Positions 1 through 9,600 are shown, numbered from the stretch's first letter. The stretch: 27,229 bases of DNA from JBLHIK01 sp047614005 (GCA_047614005.1 JBLHIK010000008.1:1-27229); one strand, 5' to 3'. Notes: generated from the sequence alone by a model not told the origin. Made by a program: numbers and translations.

Positions 1-536
1 AGCATAGTTTGCATCGCCTGAGTAATAACATCCTTATCAAGCCAATAGATACGCACCTGAGGATAATCATCACTTAACTTATCTAATATGAGTGACTGCC
101 TGCGACAATCCGAACAATCTCCTTCATGGAAGTATAAAATACTCACCATAGCCTGACCACACCTCTCTTGTATCTCCTGCATGAGTAAGTAATCCTTGAT
201 CTGAAGTAATGAATATTGTTTCTTTATAGAACTAATATCTGCATTTTCTGTGGGTGACTCACTTTCAAGAAATTTCAACTTACGAGCAAGCGAAGTAAGT
301 TCCTGAGAGAGTTCTTGTTCTATGTTTTCTGTAGTAAAAATATGTTCGCAGGATGTTTTCTCTAATAGAGAATACCTTGTTTCTGTAGATAAAATATCAA
401 GAGCTATCTGATCTTGAATATCATATAACTCTGCTATTTTGTTTCGTGAGAAATAACCACTAACTACAAATACAAGAGCAAAAATAGATGCTGTTATAAA
501 AAAAACTATTATATATCTATGTAATTCTTTATTCAT
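1..536 (-). CDS. Membrane-anchored thioredoxin-like protein, C-terminus cut by window edge
   Basis: The ATG at 536 opens a frame of 178 codons that runs off the left edge without a stop. Residues 8-28 form one hydrophobic segment, which suggests an N-terminal membrane anchor. A charged, helical stretch follows (about 30-125). Residues 131-144 read VSILYFHEGDCSDC: a beta strand leading into a CxxC pair (C141, C144) at the position of a thioredoxin-fold active site. The following DYPQVRIYWLDKD fits the next beta strand of that fold. The protein is probably a membrane-tethered thiol-disulfide protein facing the cell exterior. The start lies one base after the stop of the glycosyltransferase gene, so the two are almost certainly co-transcribed. 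The family is assigned from the CxxC motif and its context only, and no substrate can be inferred. Confidence 0.72.
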   Translation of the reverse strand, partial: MNKELHRYIIVFFITASIFALVFVVSGYFSRNKIAELYDIQDQIALDILSTETRYSLLEKTSCEHIFTTENIEQELSQELTSLARKLKFLESESPTENADISSIKKQYSLLQIKDYLLMQEIQERCGQAMVSILYFHEGDCSDCRRQSLILDKLSDDYPQVRIYWLDKDVITQAMQTM

Positions 537-537
537 A

Positions 538-1773
538 TTATCTCCAAGCTACCCCTTTTCTAATAAATATACTGTTATACAGTGAAGCTAGTACCCACAA
601 CGGAACCATAACACTATACACTGCCATAAACCAAAAGAGTGAACGTATCCCTAGTTCTGAATGTGTCAGTCTTTTTCCCAAATAGATAGTAAGAAATATA
701 GCAGAGTAAGATACTAATGTTAAGAACATAATAGCACTTGTGTTTACAAAAAACATATCAAATGAAGCTGGAATAAGCGAAGCAAATCCAAGCGTTTTTA
801 TAACAAACAACTTGTCTCCTAAAAATTGAATAATACGTACCCATGAGATAAAGAATACATAGAGAATAATCACATAAGCCAAAAGACTCATAGGAACAGT
901 AAACATTCCAAAATTTCCATATTTTTTATTAAAAAGAACCTTTCTGTAGTCAAAGCAGTTATTTATAAACCCATATGACCATCTTAGTCGTTGTTTAAAG
1001 AGCTGTTTTGGCGTCACAGGACCATCTGTATATACAAATGCTGTATCACATTGGTTTACCTTTAAACCAGCCATCTGCATTCGATATGTAAGTTCAAGGT
1101 CTTCAAGATTGTGTCCTGAATTATATCCACCTACTTCCAAGAGTGCTTCTTTCTTAAAAAGAGAAAAAGCTCCTGGAACGACAAGAACTCCATTAAGAAG
1201 TCCTAGCATTTTTTTACTAAATGAAAACATTTGGTATTCTACACTTTGTGCCTTTTGTATAATTGTTTTAGGTTTTGAAATAAGCACTGTGCCACCAAGA
1301 GCCATCAATTCTGCATCATTGTGAAAATATTGCATAGCTTGCTTAAGAGCATCAGGAACTACAGTAGTATCAGCATCAAAACTGCAAATGAAGCCCGTAC
1401 TCGTATGTTCTATACCCATATTAAGAGCAGTATGTTTTCCACCATTTTCTTTTTTCAAGAGTGTAATTTGAGAGTGTTTTGAGTACTTCTGCATGACATC
1501 CCATGTACTATCTGTACTACCATCATCAATTAAAGTAATGAAAAGTTTACTTTGTGGATATTCTAAATTAAGAAGGGATTTCACTGTAGATACCACAGAA
1601 TCTTCCTCGTTCCAACAAGGAACTAAAACAGTAACAGCTGGATATGACTTAAGGGATACTTTTGTATGTTTTTTAATACTATATTTTTTATCAAAAAAAG
1701 TGTATAGAAAAAACACCTGAATATAGGTTGCTACAAAAGCAAAAAAGTAAAAAATAAACTGAGAAACTTCCAT
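538..1773 (-). CDS. Family 2 processive-type membrane glycosyltransferase
   Basis: This 411-aa protein has the architecture of BcsA/PgaC/hyaluronan-synthase-like GT2 enzymes. It has an N-terminal membrane segment (about 4-27) and a cytosolic GT-A domain (45-275), followed by three or four membrane segments (about 291-315, 343-365, 376-400). Visible motifs are VPCWNEE (51-57), the UDP-binding DDG (83-85), the metal-binding DAD (133-135), the acceptor/base motif LED (223-225) and QRLRW (261-265), the signature of processive enzymes. It probably transfers sugars from a nucleotide-sugar to a growing surface polysaccharide or lipid acceptor; the sugar is unknown. The thioredoxin-like gene follows with a one-base gap. 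Upstream is an extended -10 and an 18-bp palindrome that could be an operator. Confidence 0.9.
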   Translation of the reverse strand: MEVSQFIFYFFAFVATYIQVFFLYTFFDKKYSIKKHTKVSLKSYPAVTVLVPCWNEEDSVVSTVKSLLNLEYPQSKLFITLIDDGSTDSTWDVMQKYSKHSQITLLKKENGGKHTALNMGIEHTSTGFICSFDADTTVVPDALKQAMQYFHNDAELMALGGTVLISKPKTIIQKAQSVEYQMFSFSKKMLGLLNGVLVVPGAFSLFKKEALLEVGGYNSGHNLEDLELTYRMQMAGLKVNQCDTAFVYTDGPVTPKQLFKQRLRWSYGFINNCFDYRKVLFNKKYGNFGMFTVPMSLLAYVIILYVFFISWVRIIQFLGDKLFVIKTLGFASLIPASFDMFFVNTSAIMFLTLVSYSAIFLTIYLGKRLTHSELGIRSLFWFMAVYSVMVPLWVLASLYNSIFIRKGVAWR

Positions 1774-1785
1774 AAGTATAGCTAA

Positions 1786-1814
1786 AGTATAGCAGAATAG
1801 ACTTAAAAGTCTAT
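1786..1814 (-). promoter_or_regulatory. Glycosyltransferase promoter with palindromic operator candidate
   Basis: On the minus strand an extended -10, TGCTATACT, has its hexamer at 1786-1791, twelve bases before the ATG, which predicts a leader of about six bases. The region between -10 and -35 is occupied by a perfect 18-bp dyad, ATAGACTTTTAAGTCTAT (1797-1814; 8-bp arms, 2-bp centre). No good -35 hexamer is visible. A dyad in this place is typical of repressor or activator sites, but no regulator is identified here. Confidence 0.45.
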
Positions 1815-1861
1815 GCGAAAATACAAATATAACCTTTAGTTTTTACAAGATAAGACCTTGC

Positions 1862-1886
1862 CAAAATGCAAGTCACTTGCATTTTG
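1862..1886 (-). terminator. Hairpin at end of dnaG-side operon, after CNNM gene
   Basis: Perfect 11-bp inverted repeat CAAAATGCAAG / CTTGCATTTTG with a 3-base loop, four bases after the CNNM-gene stop codon. The distal arm is T-rich but no long T-run follows it, so termination is inferred mainly from position. Confidence 0.5.
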
Positions 1887-1890
1887 AGGG

Positions 1891-2916
1891 TTATTCTTTC
1901 TGAGATTCTTCCCCTCTTATTTTACGCCTTCCTTCTGTGCGAGCAAGCTCCTGCATATCTTCATATACATCATCTTCATCCATTATTTCATGACCTATCA
2001 CTTCTTCGAGAATATCTTCAAAAGTAACTACCCCTATAAAGCTTCCAAATTCATTGTAGACAATACCCATATGAACACGCTTTCGCAAAAACATATTCAT
2101 CAAAGCATCAAGCTTCATATTATCTCGAACACGCAAAATATCTCCATCCATATAAGCAGTCATAAGACCACTACTATTTCCAAGAAAATCACGTATGTGA
2201 ATAATCCCTACCACTGTATCTGCATCCTCTGCATCAATAATAGGTATTCGGGAAAAACCTTTTTCTTTCACTTCAGTCAATATATCTTCATCGAGAGTCA
2301 TATCTGATTCAAAAGAATACACTACTGAACGAGGTGTCATAACTTCATGAACTGTTTTTGACGAGAACTCAAGGGCTCCATGAACAATACGTTCTTCATC
2401 TGCATCCAGAGGTGATTCAATGGAATCCTCATGCTCAGAGACAAGATACATAAGTTCTTTTTTTGTATATACTGTTTGCAATTCTTCTCCTAAGAATCTA
2501 TTAAGAAGCCATGAGATTGGCTTACATATAGGATATAAAATAAGACGAATAAGACGAACGAAAGGAACCATTTTGGCACCAAAAGGAAGCGCATACCGTG
2601 AAATAATTGCCTGAGGAAATATTTCACCAAAAAGAAATATGAGGGCAGTTGCAATAAACACAGCTACAACACCTGATACAATATCAGCTAGAAAAATAGA
2701 GAGAATGGCGTTTACGGCAACATTTCCCAAAAGAAGAGTGGTAAGTAGTAGGTTTCCATCTTTGCGTAATGGATATATTTTTTTTGCATTACTATCCCCT
2801 ATTTGCATTTTTCGACGAAGCTCAAATAAATCAAGACTCATCAGTCCTAAAGTAAGCCCAGAGAATAGTGCAGAAAGGACAATAAGTGCAATTATGATTA
2901 TATACTGCATAAACAT
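1891..2916 (-). CDS. CNNM/DUF21 transmembrane protein with CBS pair (CorC/hemolysin-like)
   Basis: This 341-aa protein starts with a DUF21/CNNM membrane domain. Four hydrophobic segments are visible (about 3-26, 54-78, 80-103, 116-137), with the family-typical acidic GEIFPQAI turn at 97-104. A tandem CBS module follows (about 190-315), starting at VHEVMTPRSVVY and ending in VTFEDILEEVIG. Related proteins (CNNM, CorB/CorC, YtfL-like) are linked to Mg2+ export or homeostasis, with CBS domains binding ATP-Mg. The chain ends shortly after the second CBS motif, so the C-terminal CorC_HlyC domain common in full-length relatives appears to be absent. The gene starts three bases after the rpoD stop and is presumably transcribed with it. 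A second in-frame ATG two codons downstream (2910) is an equally possible start. Confidence 0.9.
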   Translation of the reverse strand: MFMQYIIIIALIVLSALFSGLTLGLMSLDLFELRRKMQIGDSNAKKIYPLRKDGNLLLTTLLLGNVAVNAILSIFLADIVSGVVAVFIATALIFLFGEIFPQAIISRYALPFGAKMVPFVRLIRLILYPICKPISWLLNRFLGEELQTVYTKKELMYLVSEHEDSIESPLDADEERIVHGALEFSSKTVHEVMTPRSVVYSFESDMTLDEDILTEVKEKGFSRIPIIDAEDADTVVGIIHIRDFLGNSSGLMTAYMDGDILRVRDNMKLDALMNMFLRKRVHMGIVYNEFGSFIGVVTFEDILEEVIGHEIMDEDDVYEDMQELARTEGRRKIRGEESQKE

Positions 2917-2919
2917 ACG

Positions 2920-4191
2920 CTAGTCAAAATAATTCTTGAGACGTTGAACACGCTCATGTCCACGCAGTTTCTCATGCACTTTTGCCTCGATCTGACGAAT
3001 ACGCTCACGCGTCACACCAAATTCTCGCCCTACTTCTTCGAGAGTATGTTGAACACCATCGTATATTCCATAACGCATTTCAAGTATCTTTTGTTCCTTT
3101 GGAGTAAGTTCTTTTATGACTTCATGAAGTTGGTCAGAGAGAATACGCCTCGCAGACTCTTGATCTGGTCGCAACATATCTTCATCGGGTACAAACTCTC
3201 CTAAAGTTGATTTTTCACTATCATCACCTATTGGCTGTTCGAGAGATTTTGTATCTTGATTGATCTTTTCAATCACGTGAATTTTTTCAACTTCCACTCC
3301 CATTTCCATAGCAATCTCTTCAGGTAAAGGTTCTCGTCCTAGGTCTTGAAAAAGACGGCGGTGAACTTGTTTGTATTTTGAAATAGTTTCCACCATGTGA
3401 ACAGGAATACGTATAGTACGAGATTGATCAGCAAGTGCGCGAGTGATACTTTGACGTATCCACCATGTTGCATATGTTGAAAATTTATATCCCTTTTTCC
3501 AGTCAAATTTTTCTACTGCTTTAAAGAGACCTATATTTCCTTCTTGAATAAGGTCGAGTAGAGTGAGGTCTGCGCTTCTGTTGGCATATTTTTTTGCGAT
3601 AGAAACTACGAGTCGCAGGTTGGCACGCGCGAGAAGAATACGCGCCTCTTCGTCACCTTCTTCGATTCGTTTTGCAAGGTCGCGCTCTTCCTGGGCACGA
3701 ATAAGAGGATATTTACCAATCTCTTTTAGATACATCTGTATCGAATCATGAGTGGATGTTTTAGCACCACTATCACCAAGATTCAAAAGGCCTCCTTCTG
3801 CCTCCCCCTCATTAAGGTCGAGCATATTACCACCTTCAATAATCTCAATACCTGCTTGAAGAAAAGTATCGTACAACTCATCAAGAAATAAAATATCATC
3901 CTCGAGCCCTGGTATTTCCTTGAGAAGTTCGTCGTGAGTAATAAAACCCCTCTTGCGACCTTTCGCAAGAAGTGATTCTTTTTTTTCATCTAATTCTTTT
4001 TTAGACAGTGCAGGAACCTCAATATGTTTTATTGGTTTTCGTCGTACTGTTTTTTCTTGAGTCTTTTTAGTAGTAGTTTTAGTAGTAGTTTTTTTTGAAG
4101 ATTTTTTCACTTCCTTTTTTGTACTTACTGTAGGCTTGGTAGCCTTTTTTATAGAGTCTTTTTTAGTTGTCGATGCTTTTTTTGTTGGCAT
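2920..4191 (-). CDS. rpoD: Primary RNA polymerase sigma-70 factor
   Basis: This 423-aa principal sigma factor directs RNA polymerase to -10/-35 promoters. Residues 1-52 are a Lys/Thr/Ser-rich low-complexity tail. A short region 1.1-like helical domain follows (about 70-120, GFITHDELL), then region 1.2 (148-180, MYLKEIGKYPL), region 2 (187-266) including the -10 binding and melting helix (FSTYATWWIRQSI, 237-249), region 3 (267-335), and region 4 with the -35 helix-turn-helix (TLEEVGREFGVTRERIRQIE, 383-402). The complete set of regions rules out an alternative ECF or flagellar sigma. It follows dnaG, as in the classical dnaG-rpoD arrangement, but a terminator and its own promoter separate the two. 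The CNNM gene follows after three bases. Confidence 0.97.
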   Translation of the reverse strand: MPTKKASTTKKDSIKKATKPTVSTKKEVKKSSKKTTTKTTTKKTQEKTVRRKPIKHIEVPALSKKELDEKKESLLAKGRKRGFITHDELLKEIPGLEDDILFLDELYDTFLQAGIEIIEGGNMLDLNEGEAEGGLLNLGDSGAKTSTHDSIQMYLKEIGKYPLIRAQEERDLAKRIEEGDEEARILLARANLRLVVSIAKKYANRSADLTLLDLIQEGNIGLFKAVEKFDWKKGYKFSTYATWWIRQSITRALADQSRTIRIPVHMVETISKYKQVHRRLFQDLGREPLPEEIAMEMGVEVEKIHVIEKINQDTKSLEQPIGDDSEKSTLGEFVPDEDMLRPDQESARRILSDQLHEVIKELTPKEQKILEMRYGIYDGVQHTLEEVGREFGVTRERIRQIEAKVHEKLRGHERVQRLKNYFD

Positions 4192-4203
4192 ATAAGCTCG
4201 CTT

Positions 4204-4231
4204 ATTCTAGCATACTCTATGTAAAATACAA
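4204..4231 (-). promoter_or_regulatory. rpoD promoter
   Basis: Minus strand: TTGTAT (4226-4231), 16-base spacer, TAGAAT (4204-4209) preceded by TGC (extended -10). The hexamer ends 12 bases before the ATG at 4191, so the predicted leader is only about six bases. Confidence 0.6.
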
Positions 4232-4248
4232 TATCCTAATTAAAAATG

Positions 4249-4267
4249 CAGGAGGTCCGACCTTCTG
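4249..4267 (-). terminator. dnaG terminator (AGGAGGTCCGACCT-type hairpin)
   Basis: Nine-base arms (CAGAAGGTC / GACCTCCTG read on the minus strand, one mismatch) around a single central base, seven bases past the dnaG stop and followed on the minus strand by CATTTTTAA. A 17-bp core (4247-4263) is identical to 16919-16935, where it forms a longer perfect palindrome. It separates dnaG from the rpoD promoter. Confidence 0.75.
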
Positions 4268-4274
4268 GATTTTT

Positions 4275-6002
4275 CTATGATTTTTCTTCTTCTGTTAACT
4301 TATCGAGTTTTGTGTTTTCTTCTTGGAGTTTTTTTGAAAGTTCATTTATTTTTTCTATATCAGTATCTCCATCTGTATTTTTTATTTCCGAAAGAATAGT
4401 ACTTATATGTTTTTTTATTATATGTTCTGAGAGAAGAAATATACTTTGTTGTATCGCTTTTTTCAGGTCAATCTCTTCGAGCTCTTGCAATACATTTTCA
4501 AGCTCAAACAAAAGCTCTTCTTTATTCTCCTCTGCAAAATCTGAAAAACGTTCAAAATCATCTCCATGGGATTCTTTCAAGCATGTCAGTATTTCTTCTG
4601 ATTCGCTATTCCACCCCTTTGAAATAGAAAGGAAATGAAAGCCAAAAAGACGACGAGTGTATACTTGTATGAGATTATACTTTATCTGAGGCACCACAAT
4701 ATCTTCTGCTTTCTGTTCCGAATACTGACTACGAGATATTTTCTCTGTATCTTCTTTGAGTGCTTCGACTGAAAGTCCTGTTATTTTTGAAATCTCATTA
4801 AGGAAATAAGAGTACTCTGTCTGATGTTCTATGTATATCAAAAGAGGTAGTACTACTTCGCTTATCTTCTTTGCCTGCATTCGTTTGTCTTCATAAAAAT
4901 GTAAAATCTGTTTTGTAAAGAAAAGTATGGCATGAGAAGAGCTATCGAGAGATTTTTCCCATGACTCTTTTTCTCCTGATACTAGAATATCAGCAGGATC
5001 TTTTCCTTTTGGAAGTTCCACTATGAAAGTATCAAGTCCGAGAGAGAGCGTAGTATGAGCAAGCTTAAGAGAGGCTTTGACGCCTGCAGTATCTCCATCG
5101 AGGGCACTGTATACTTTTTGAGAGAGAGACGAGAGTATAGAAAAATGATTGTGAGACGAAGCAGTATTGGGACCAGCTGTACCACTCATAGCAACAGTGT
5201 TTGTATATCCATATTGATGAAGCAATACGACATCTATCTGCCCTTCTGTGATGATGGCACTTTTTTCAGACCGAATAGATTCCTTTGCTTCGAAAAGACC
5301 ATAAAGAGTATCTCCCTTTTTATAGAGTTGAGTGTCAGGACTGTTTACATATTTTGGACCTTTTACTTCTTCGTCGATTAGTCTTCCAGAAAAAGCGATA
5401 ATCCTTCCACTCGTATCACGAATAGGAAACATAAGGCGACCTCGAAACACATCATAATTCCCTCTGTCACCTTTCTTGATAATACCAGCGTGTTCCATTT
5501 CTATTTCTGTATAACCTTTTGAAGAAAGATATGTGGAGGCGTCAGACCATCCTGATGAAGTATATCCAATACGAAAACTCTTTCTCATTTCTGAAGAAAT
5601 ACCACGAGAAGATACATATGACTGCGCGGTATTGTTTGCACTATATTTTTCTTCGTACCATAGGCAAACATCTTCCATGAGATCATAGAGTCTTTCTTTT
5701 TCTTTATTTTCGTGAGAATTATTTCGAGAGAGAGTCACTCCTGCTCTGCTAGCAAGAATAGAAAGAGCACCCTTGAAATCCAGACCTTCAAACTGCTCCA
5801 CAAAAGTAAAGACATCCCCTTTCATACCACAACCAAAACAATAAAACGTTCCGCGAGCCGGTGAGACAAAAAAGCTTGGTGACTTTTCATTATGAAAAGG
5901 ACAACACGCTTTTTTATAGCTCCCTGCATCAATAAGTTGCATATAAGAAGAAACCACTTCTTCTATAGAGAGCCTTTCTTTAATAGTATCAATATCAGAC
6001 AT
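4275..6002 (-). CDS. dnaG: DNA primase DnaG
   Basis: This 575-aa primase synthesizes RNA primers at the replication fork. The N-terminal CHC2 zinc-binding domain has ligands C34, H37, C55 and C58. The catalytic core (about 115-370) carries the TOPRIM glutamate in IITEGQIDVV (E253) and the acidic ALDGDTAG motif (D302, D304). The C-terminal part (about 430-575), which normally binds the DnaB helicase, is helical, rich in Glu and Lys, and not conserved enough to recognise by eye. Length is close to the bacterial norm. The start at 6002 is supported by the typical DTIKERLSIEEVV N-terminus and by an extended -10 exactly six bases upstream, which predicts a leaderless mRNA. A strong hairpin follows the stop. 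Confidence 0.97.
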   Translation of the reverse strand: MSDIDTIKERLSIEEVVSSYMQLIDAGSYKKACCPFHNEKSPSFFVSPARGTFYCFGCGMKGDVFTFVEQFEGLDFKGALSILASRAGVTLSRNNSHENKEKERLYDLMEDVCLWYEEKYSANNTAQSYVSSRGISSEMRKSFRIGYTSSGWSDASTYLSSKGYTEIEMEHAGIIKKGDRGNYDVFRGRLMFPIRDTSGRIIAFSGRLIDEEVKGPKYVNSPDTQLYKKGDTLYGLFEAKESIRSEKSAIITEGQIDVVLLHQYGYTNTVAMSGTAGPNTASSHNHFSILSSLSQKVYSALDGDTAGVKASLKLAHTTLSLGLDTFIVELPKGKDPADILVSGEKESWEKSLDSSSHAILFFTKQILHFYEDKRMQAKKISEVVLPLLIYIEHQTEYSYFLNEISKITGLSVEALKEDTEKISRSQYSEQKAEDIVVPQIKYNLIQVYTRRLFGFHFLSISKGWNSESEEILTCLKESHGDDFERFSDFAEENKEELLFELENVLQELEEIDLKKAIQQSIFLLSEHIIKKHISTILSEIKNTDGDTDIEKINELSKKLQEENTKLDKLTEEEKS

Positions 6003-6008
6003 GGCTTG

Positions 6009-6017
6009 AGTATAGCA
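6009..6017 (-). promoter_or_regulatory. dnaG extended -10, leaderless start
   Basis: Minus-strand TGCTATACT, with the hexamer at 6009-6014 and CAAGCC before the ATG at 6002. Since transcription normally starts about seven bases after the -10, the transcript should begin at the A of the start codon. No convincing -35 is seen. Confidence 0.6.
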
Positions 6018-6040
6018 CTTGTTTACTTCTCTCGAAATGA

Positions 6041-6069
6041 TTGACAGACCACAAAGAGAGTATTAATAT
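6041..6069 (+). promoter_or_regulatory. Consensus promoter of the 136-aa gene
   Basis: TTGACA (6041-6046), 17-base spacer, TAATAT (6064-6069). The predicted start is near 6076, giving a leader of about 47 bases that contains a small hairpin (TCCGA 6083-6087 with TCGGA 6094-6098). It is divergent from the dnaG promoter. Confidence 0.7.
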
Positions 6070-6122
6070 GAATATAGACGTATCCGACGATTTTCGGACA
6101 ACTGTTCTTTAAAACTACGACT

Positions 6123-6533
6123 ATGTTATATATGAAAGATCCTAACGGACTAATACATGGAAAGAATATTTTTACTGAGGCGTGTGCTAAAAATTTTAAC
6201 ACGTCTACGATAGGTGAAACATTTTATATTCTTGATTTAGCATCTTCTAAACACACAGGAAGATTTGGATACTATCCAATTTACTTTCAAAAACATGGAG
6301 AAAAGGAGGATATGAAAAGATATCCTATCCATTTATTAGGAATAAAACTACTTATGCCAAATACAGGGCTTGAACATTATCCTTTTATTTACAAAAGAGT
6401 AATGTTCACTTGTGATAAAAATATGCTACACATCTTTGACGAGATTCAAGCTGAAAAATCAGGAAACAGATTTCAGTATATTTCCACATATCAAAATAAA
6501 AAACTTTTATTTTTTGATATAAATTTTTTATAA
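6123..6533 (+). CDS. Hypothetical 136-aa protein
   Basis: I do not recognise this protein. It is a soluble, basic, aromatic-rich 136-residue chain with no signal peptide or membrane segment. It ends in alternating hydrophobic strands (KKLLFFDINFL). The gene is isolated on the plus strand between the minus-strand dnaG and rpoC genes. It has its own consensus promoter (6041-6069) and its own strong terminator (6542-6571), which supports it being a real, separately expressed unit. There is no Shine-Dalgarno sequence. A second ATG three codons downstream (6132) could also serve as start. It is more AT-rich than its flanks and may be a horizontally acquired or lineage-specific gene. Confidence 0.65.
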   Translation: MLYMKDPNGLIHGKNIFTEACAKNFNTSTIGETFYILDLASSKHTGRFGYYPIYFQKHGEKEDMKRYPIHLLGIKLLMPNTGLEHYPFIYKRVMFTCDKNMLHIFDEIQAEKSGNRFQYISTYQNKKLLFFDINFL

Positions 6534-6541
6534 ACACACTA

Positions 6542-6571
6542 GCCTGCAAAATATATTTGCAGGCTTTTTTT
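6542..6571 (+). terminator. Terminator of the 136-aa gene
   Basis: Nine-base perfect stem GCCTGCAAA / TTTGCAGGC (6542-6550, 6556-6564), loop ATATA, followed by seven T. This is a textbook intrinsic terminator eight bases after the stop codon. Confidence 0.9.
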
Positions 6572-6577
6572 ATGCAC

Positions 6578-6608
6578 AAAAAACGCGAGCCTTGTGGCTC
6601 GCGTTTTT
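6578..6608 (-). terminator. rpoBC terminator, bidirectional
   Basis: Stem CGCGAGCC / GGCTCGCG (6584-6591, 6596-6603), loop TTGT, with six A before and five T after. It can therefore act on both strands and is the first hairpin past the rpoC stop at 6630. Confidence 0.9.
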
Positions 6609-6629
6609 ATTGTGAGAATATAGAATGTA

Positions 6630-9600
6630 TTATTCTACGTTTTCTGTTTCCTCTTCTTCTTCGTCCTTAGACATATGGTCATAGTCACCACGGAATCCTG
6701 TTCCTGCTGGAATAAGGTTACCGATAATAACATTTTCTTTTAGACCACGTAGCCAGTCAATACCACCCTTCACAGCGTTATTGATAAGAACCTTGTTAGT
6801 ATTTTGGAAAGATGCAGCAGCAAGCCAACTTTGTGTTGTAAGTGATACTTCAGAAATACCAAGTACTATTGTCTCTGCTTTTGCTATTTTTCCTCCCTCT
6901 TCTTTTACACGAATATTTTCTGTTGCAAAAGATATATGTTCCACTACGTCAGCTACAGAGAATGCAGTATCTCCAGCATCAGTAATACGAACACGAGAGA
7001 ACATTTGCCTCACAATGATTTCAGTATGCTTACGAGAAATAGGTGCTCCTTGTAATTCATATACCTTATTGATTTCATTGATGATGTATTCTTGAGCTGC
7101 TTCTTTTCCTGCATATTCAAATATTTCAATAATATTTGCAGAACCATCAGTAAGAAGATCTCCTGCCTCTACTGTATCTCCTTTTTTCCAAATAAGAGTA
7201 CGTTTTGGAGGAACTTCATATGTCATTTCTTGTGCTTCATTATTTACATCTTTATCAGGAAGAACAGAAACGAAACGTTCGTTATCTTTCAAAATGATTT
7301 CTGAAATAATTCCAGTAAATTGGTTTACAAGTGCTTGCGCTTTTGGAGTCTTACGACGTTCAAATACTTCTTCAATACGAGGAAGACCTTGTGTAATATC
7401 GGCACCACCTGCAACACCTCCACCGTGGAAGGTACGAAGTGTTAGCTGTGTACCTGGTTCACCAATAGCTTGAGCTGCAACAACTCCCACGGATTCTCCT
7501 AGAGATACGAGTCGTCCTCGTCCTAGGTCAAGTCCGTAACATTTTTGACAGATTCCGTGAATAGTTCCACATGTCAAAGGAGATCGTACTGCAACTTTTT
7601 CAATCCCAGCATCTTCTAATGCTTGCGCATCTTCCTTGTCTACAAGATGTCCTTTTTCGAACAATACTTCCCCATCTTTTTCTACTGCTTCTGCAAGAAT
7701 ACGTCCGTATACATTACGAGAAAGAGGTATTTCAATACCTGAAACATCTTCAGCAGATGCGAGTACGTAGTCTTTTGTTTTACAATTTGTTTCAGTTACC
7801 ATAACATCCTGAGCCACATCTACAAGACGTCGAGTAAGGTATCCTGCTTTTGCTGTACTCAGAGCTGTATCGGCAAGTCCCTTTCGAGAACCATGAGTCG
7901 TTGTAAAGTATTCAATAGGAGAAAGTCCTTCTTTAAATGAAGGTATCACAGGGAAGTCGATAGTACGTCCTGTTGTGTTCACAATAAGACCTTTCATACC
8001 TGCCATCTGTGACAACTGCCCCATGTTACCTCGAGCTCCTGAGCTAAGCATGTCGTAAGCAGAACCCTTTGGATCGAGAGTACCAGGAAGAATATCTTGT
8101 AGTTCTTGTTTGATACCTTCCCATACTTCAATCACTTTTCGGTATTTTTCATCATATGAAAGAAAACCTTCGTTGTACTGAGTTATGATTTCTTCTTCTT
8201 CTTTTCGCCCACGAGCAACCAAAGCTGGCTTCTCTTTCGGTACTTGAACATTGTCGATACCCCATGTGATACCTGACTTTGTTACATACTTGTAACCAAA
8301 GCTCTTAATACTATCAAGAACAGCTGGAGCAGCTTCCATACCATAGCGATCAATAACAAGATCTACTATTTTTGAAAGTTTTTTAGACCCAACTTCTTCG
8401 TTTATATATGGGAATGTGTCAGGAAGACAACTGTTGAAGAACAGACGTCCTACAGTAGTTTCAAATATTTTACCTTCAAATTCTGCGTATTTTGGAGTAT
8501 CAGTTGGAAGTACGTGTACTTTCGCTCTCATTGATAGTGCATCAAAGTCGTATGCAGCTATGGCTTGATTTGGGCTTGAGAAGTAGTTCCCTTCACCTTT
8601 TTCATCTTCAATAATACGTGTCATCCAGTAACATCCAAGTGCAATATCAAGAAGCTTAGACGAAACAATAGCATGACCATCTTGAGGTTTTAGAAGATTT
8701 TTATCTGCAGCAATAAGGTCACGAGCTTCTGCTTGTGCTTCTTCTGAAAGAGGAAGATATACTGCCATCTGGTCACCATCGAAGTCTGCGTTGAAAGCAG
8801 GACATACAAGAGGATGAACCTGTATTGCATTTCCTTCAATCAAGATAGGGTGGAAAGCTTGAATACCAAGACGGTGAAGAGTAGGAGCACGGTTCAAAAG
8901 AACGTATTTTCCTTCAATCACTTCCTCGAGAATCGCCCATACTTCTGGAATACCATCTTCTATGAGACGGTTTGCTCCACGAATGTTAAATGCAAGTTCT
9001 CGTTCGAGAAGTTTTGAAATAACAAATGGTCGGAAAAGTTCGAGTGCCATGTGTTTTGGTAGACCACATTGGTCAAGCTTAAGAGTAGGACCCACAACAA
9101 TAACAGAACGTCCAGAGTAGTCTACTCGCTTTCCAAGAAGGTTCTGACGGAAGAGACCTTGTTTGCTCTTTAGTGCATCTGCGAGAGATTTGAGTGGTCG
9201 TCTTTGAGATTGATTTACTGCTCCACCACTGTTTCGTGATGCAATAGAGTTGTCTATAAGAGCATCCACAGCTTCTTGAATGATACGTTTTTCATTTCGA
9301 AGAATAACTTCTGGAGCACCAATACCTGAAAGTTTTTTCAAACGATTGTTTCGGTTGATAACTCGACGATAAAGGTCATTTACGTCAGAAGTAGCATATC
9401 TCGCACCCTCAAGAGCAACCATTGGTCGCATAAGTGGTGGAATAACAGGGAGTGCAGTAAGGAACATCCACTCTGGTCGAATATCTGCTTGAAGCATTGA
9501 GTTTACCAAAGAGAGTCGTTTTTTATACTTCTCTGTTTTGATTTTACTTTTACTTGCTGCGAGAGCTGCTTCGATTTCTATTTGAATACTTGCAAGATCA

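Noticed and set aside
4060..4100. Repeated TAGTAGT/TTTT pattern
   Set aside because: It encodes the Lys/Thr-rich N-terminal tail of the sigma factor; low-complexity coding sequence rather than a DNA repeat.
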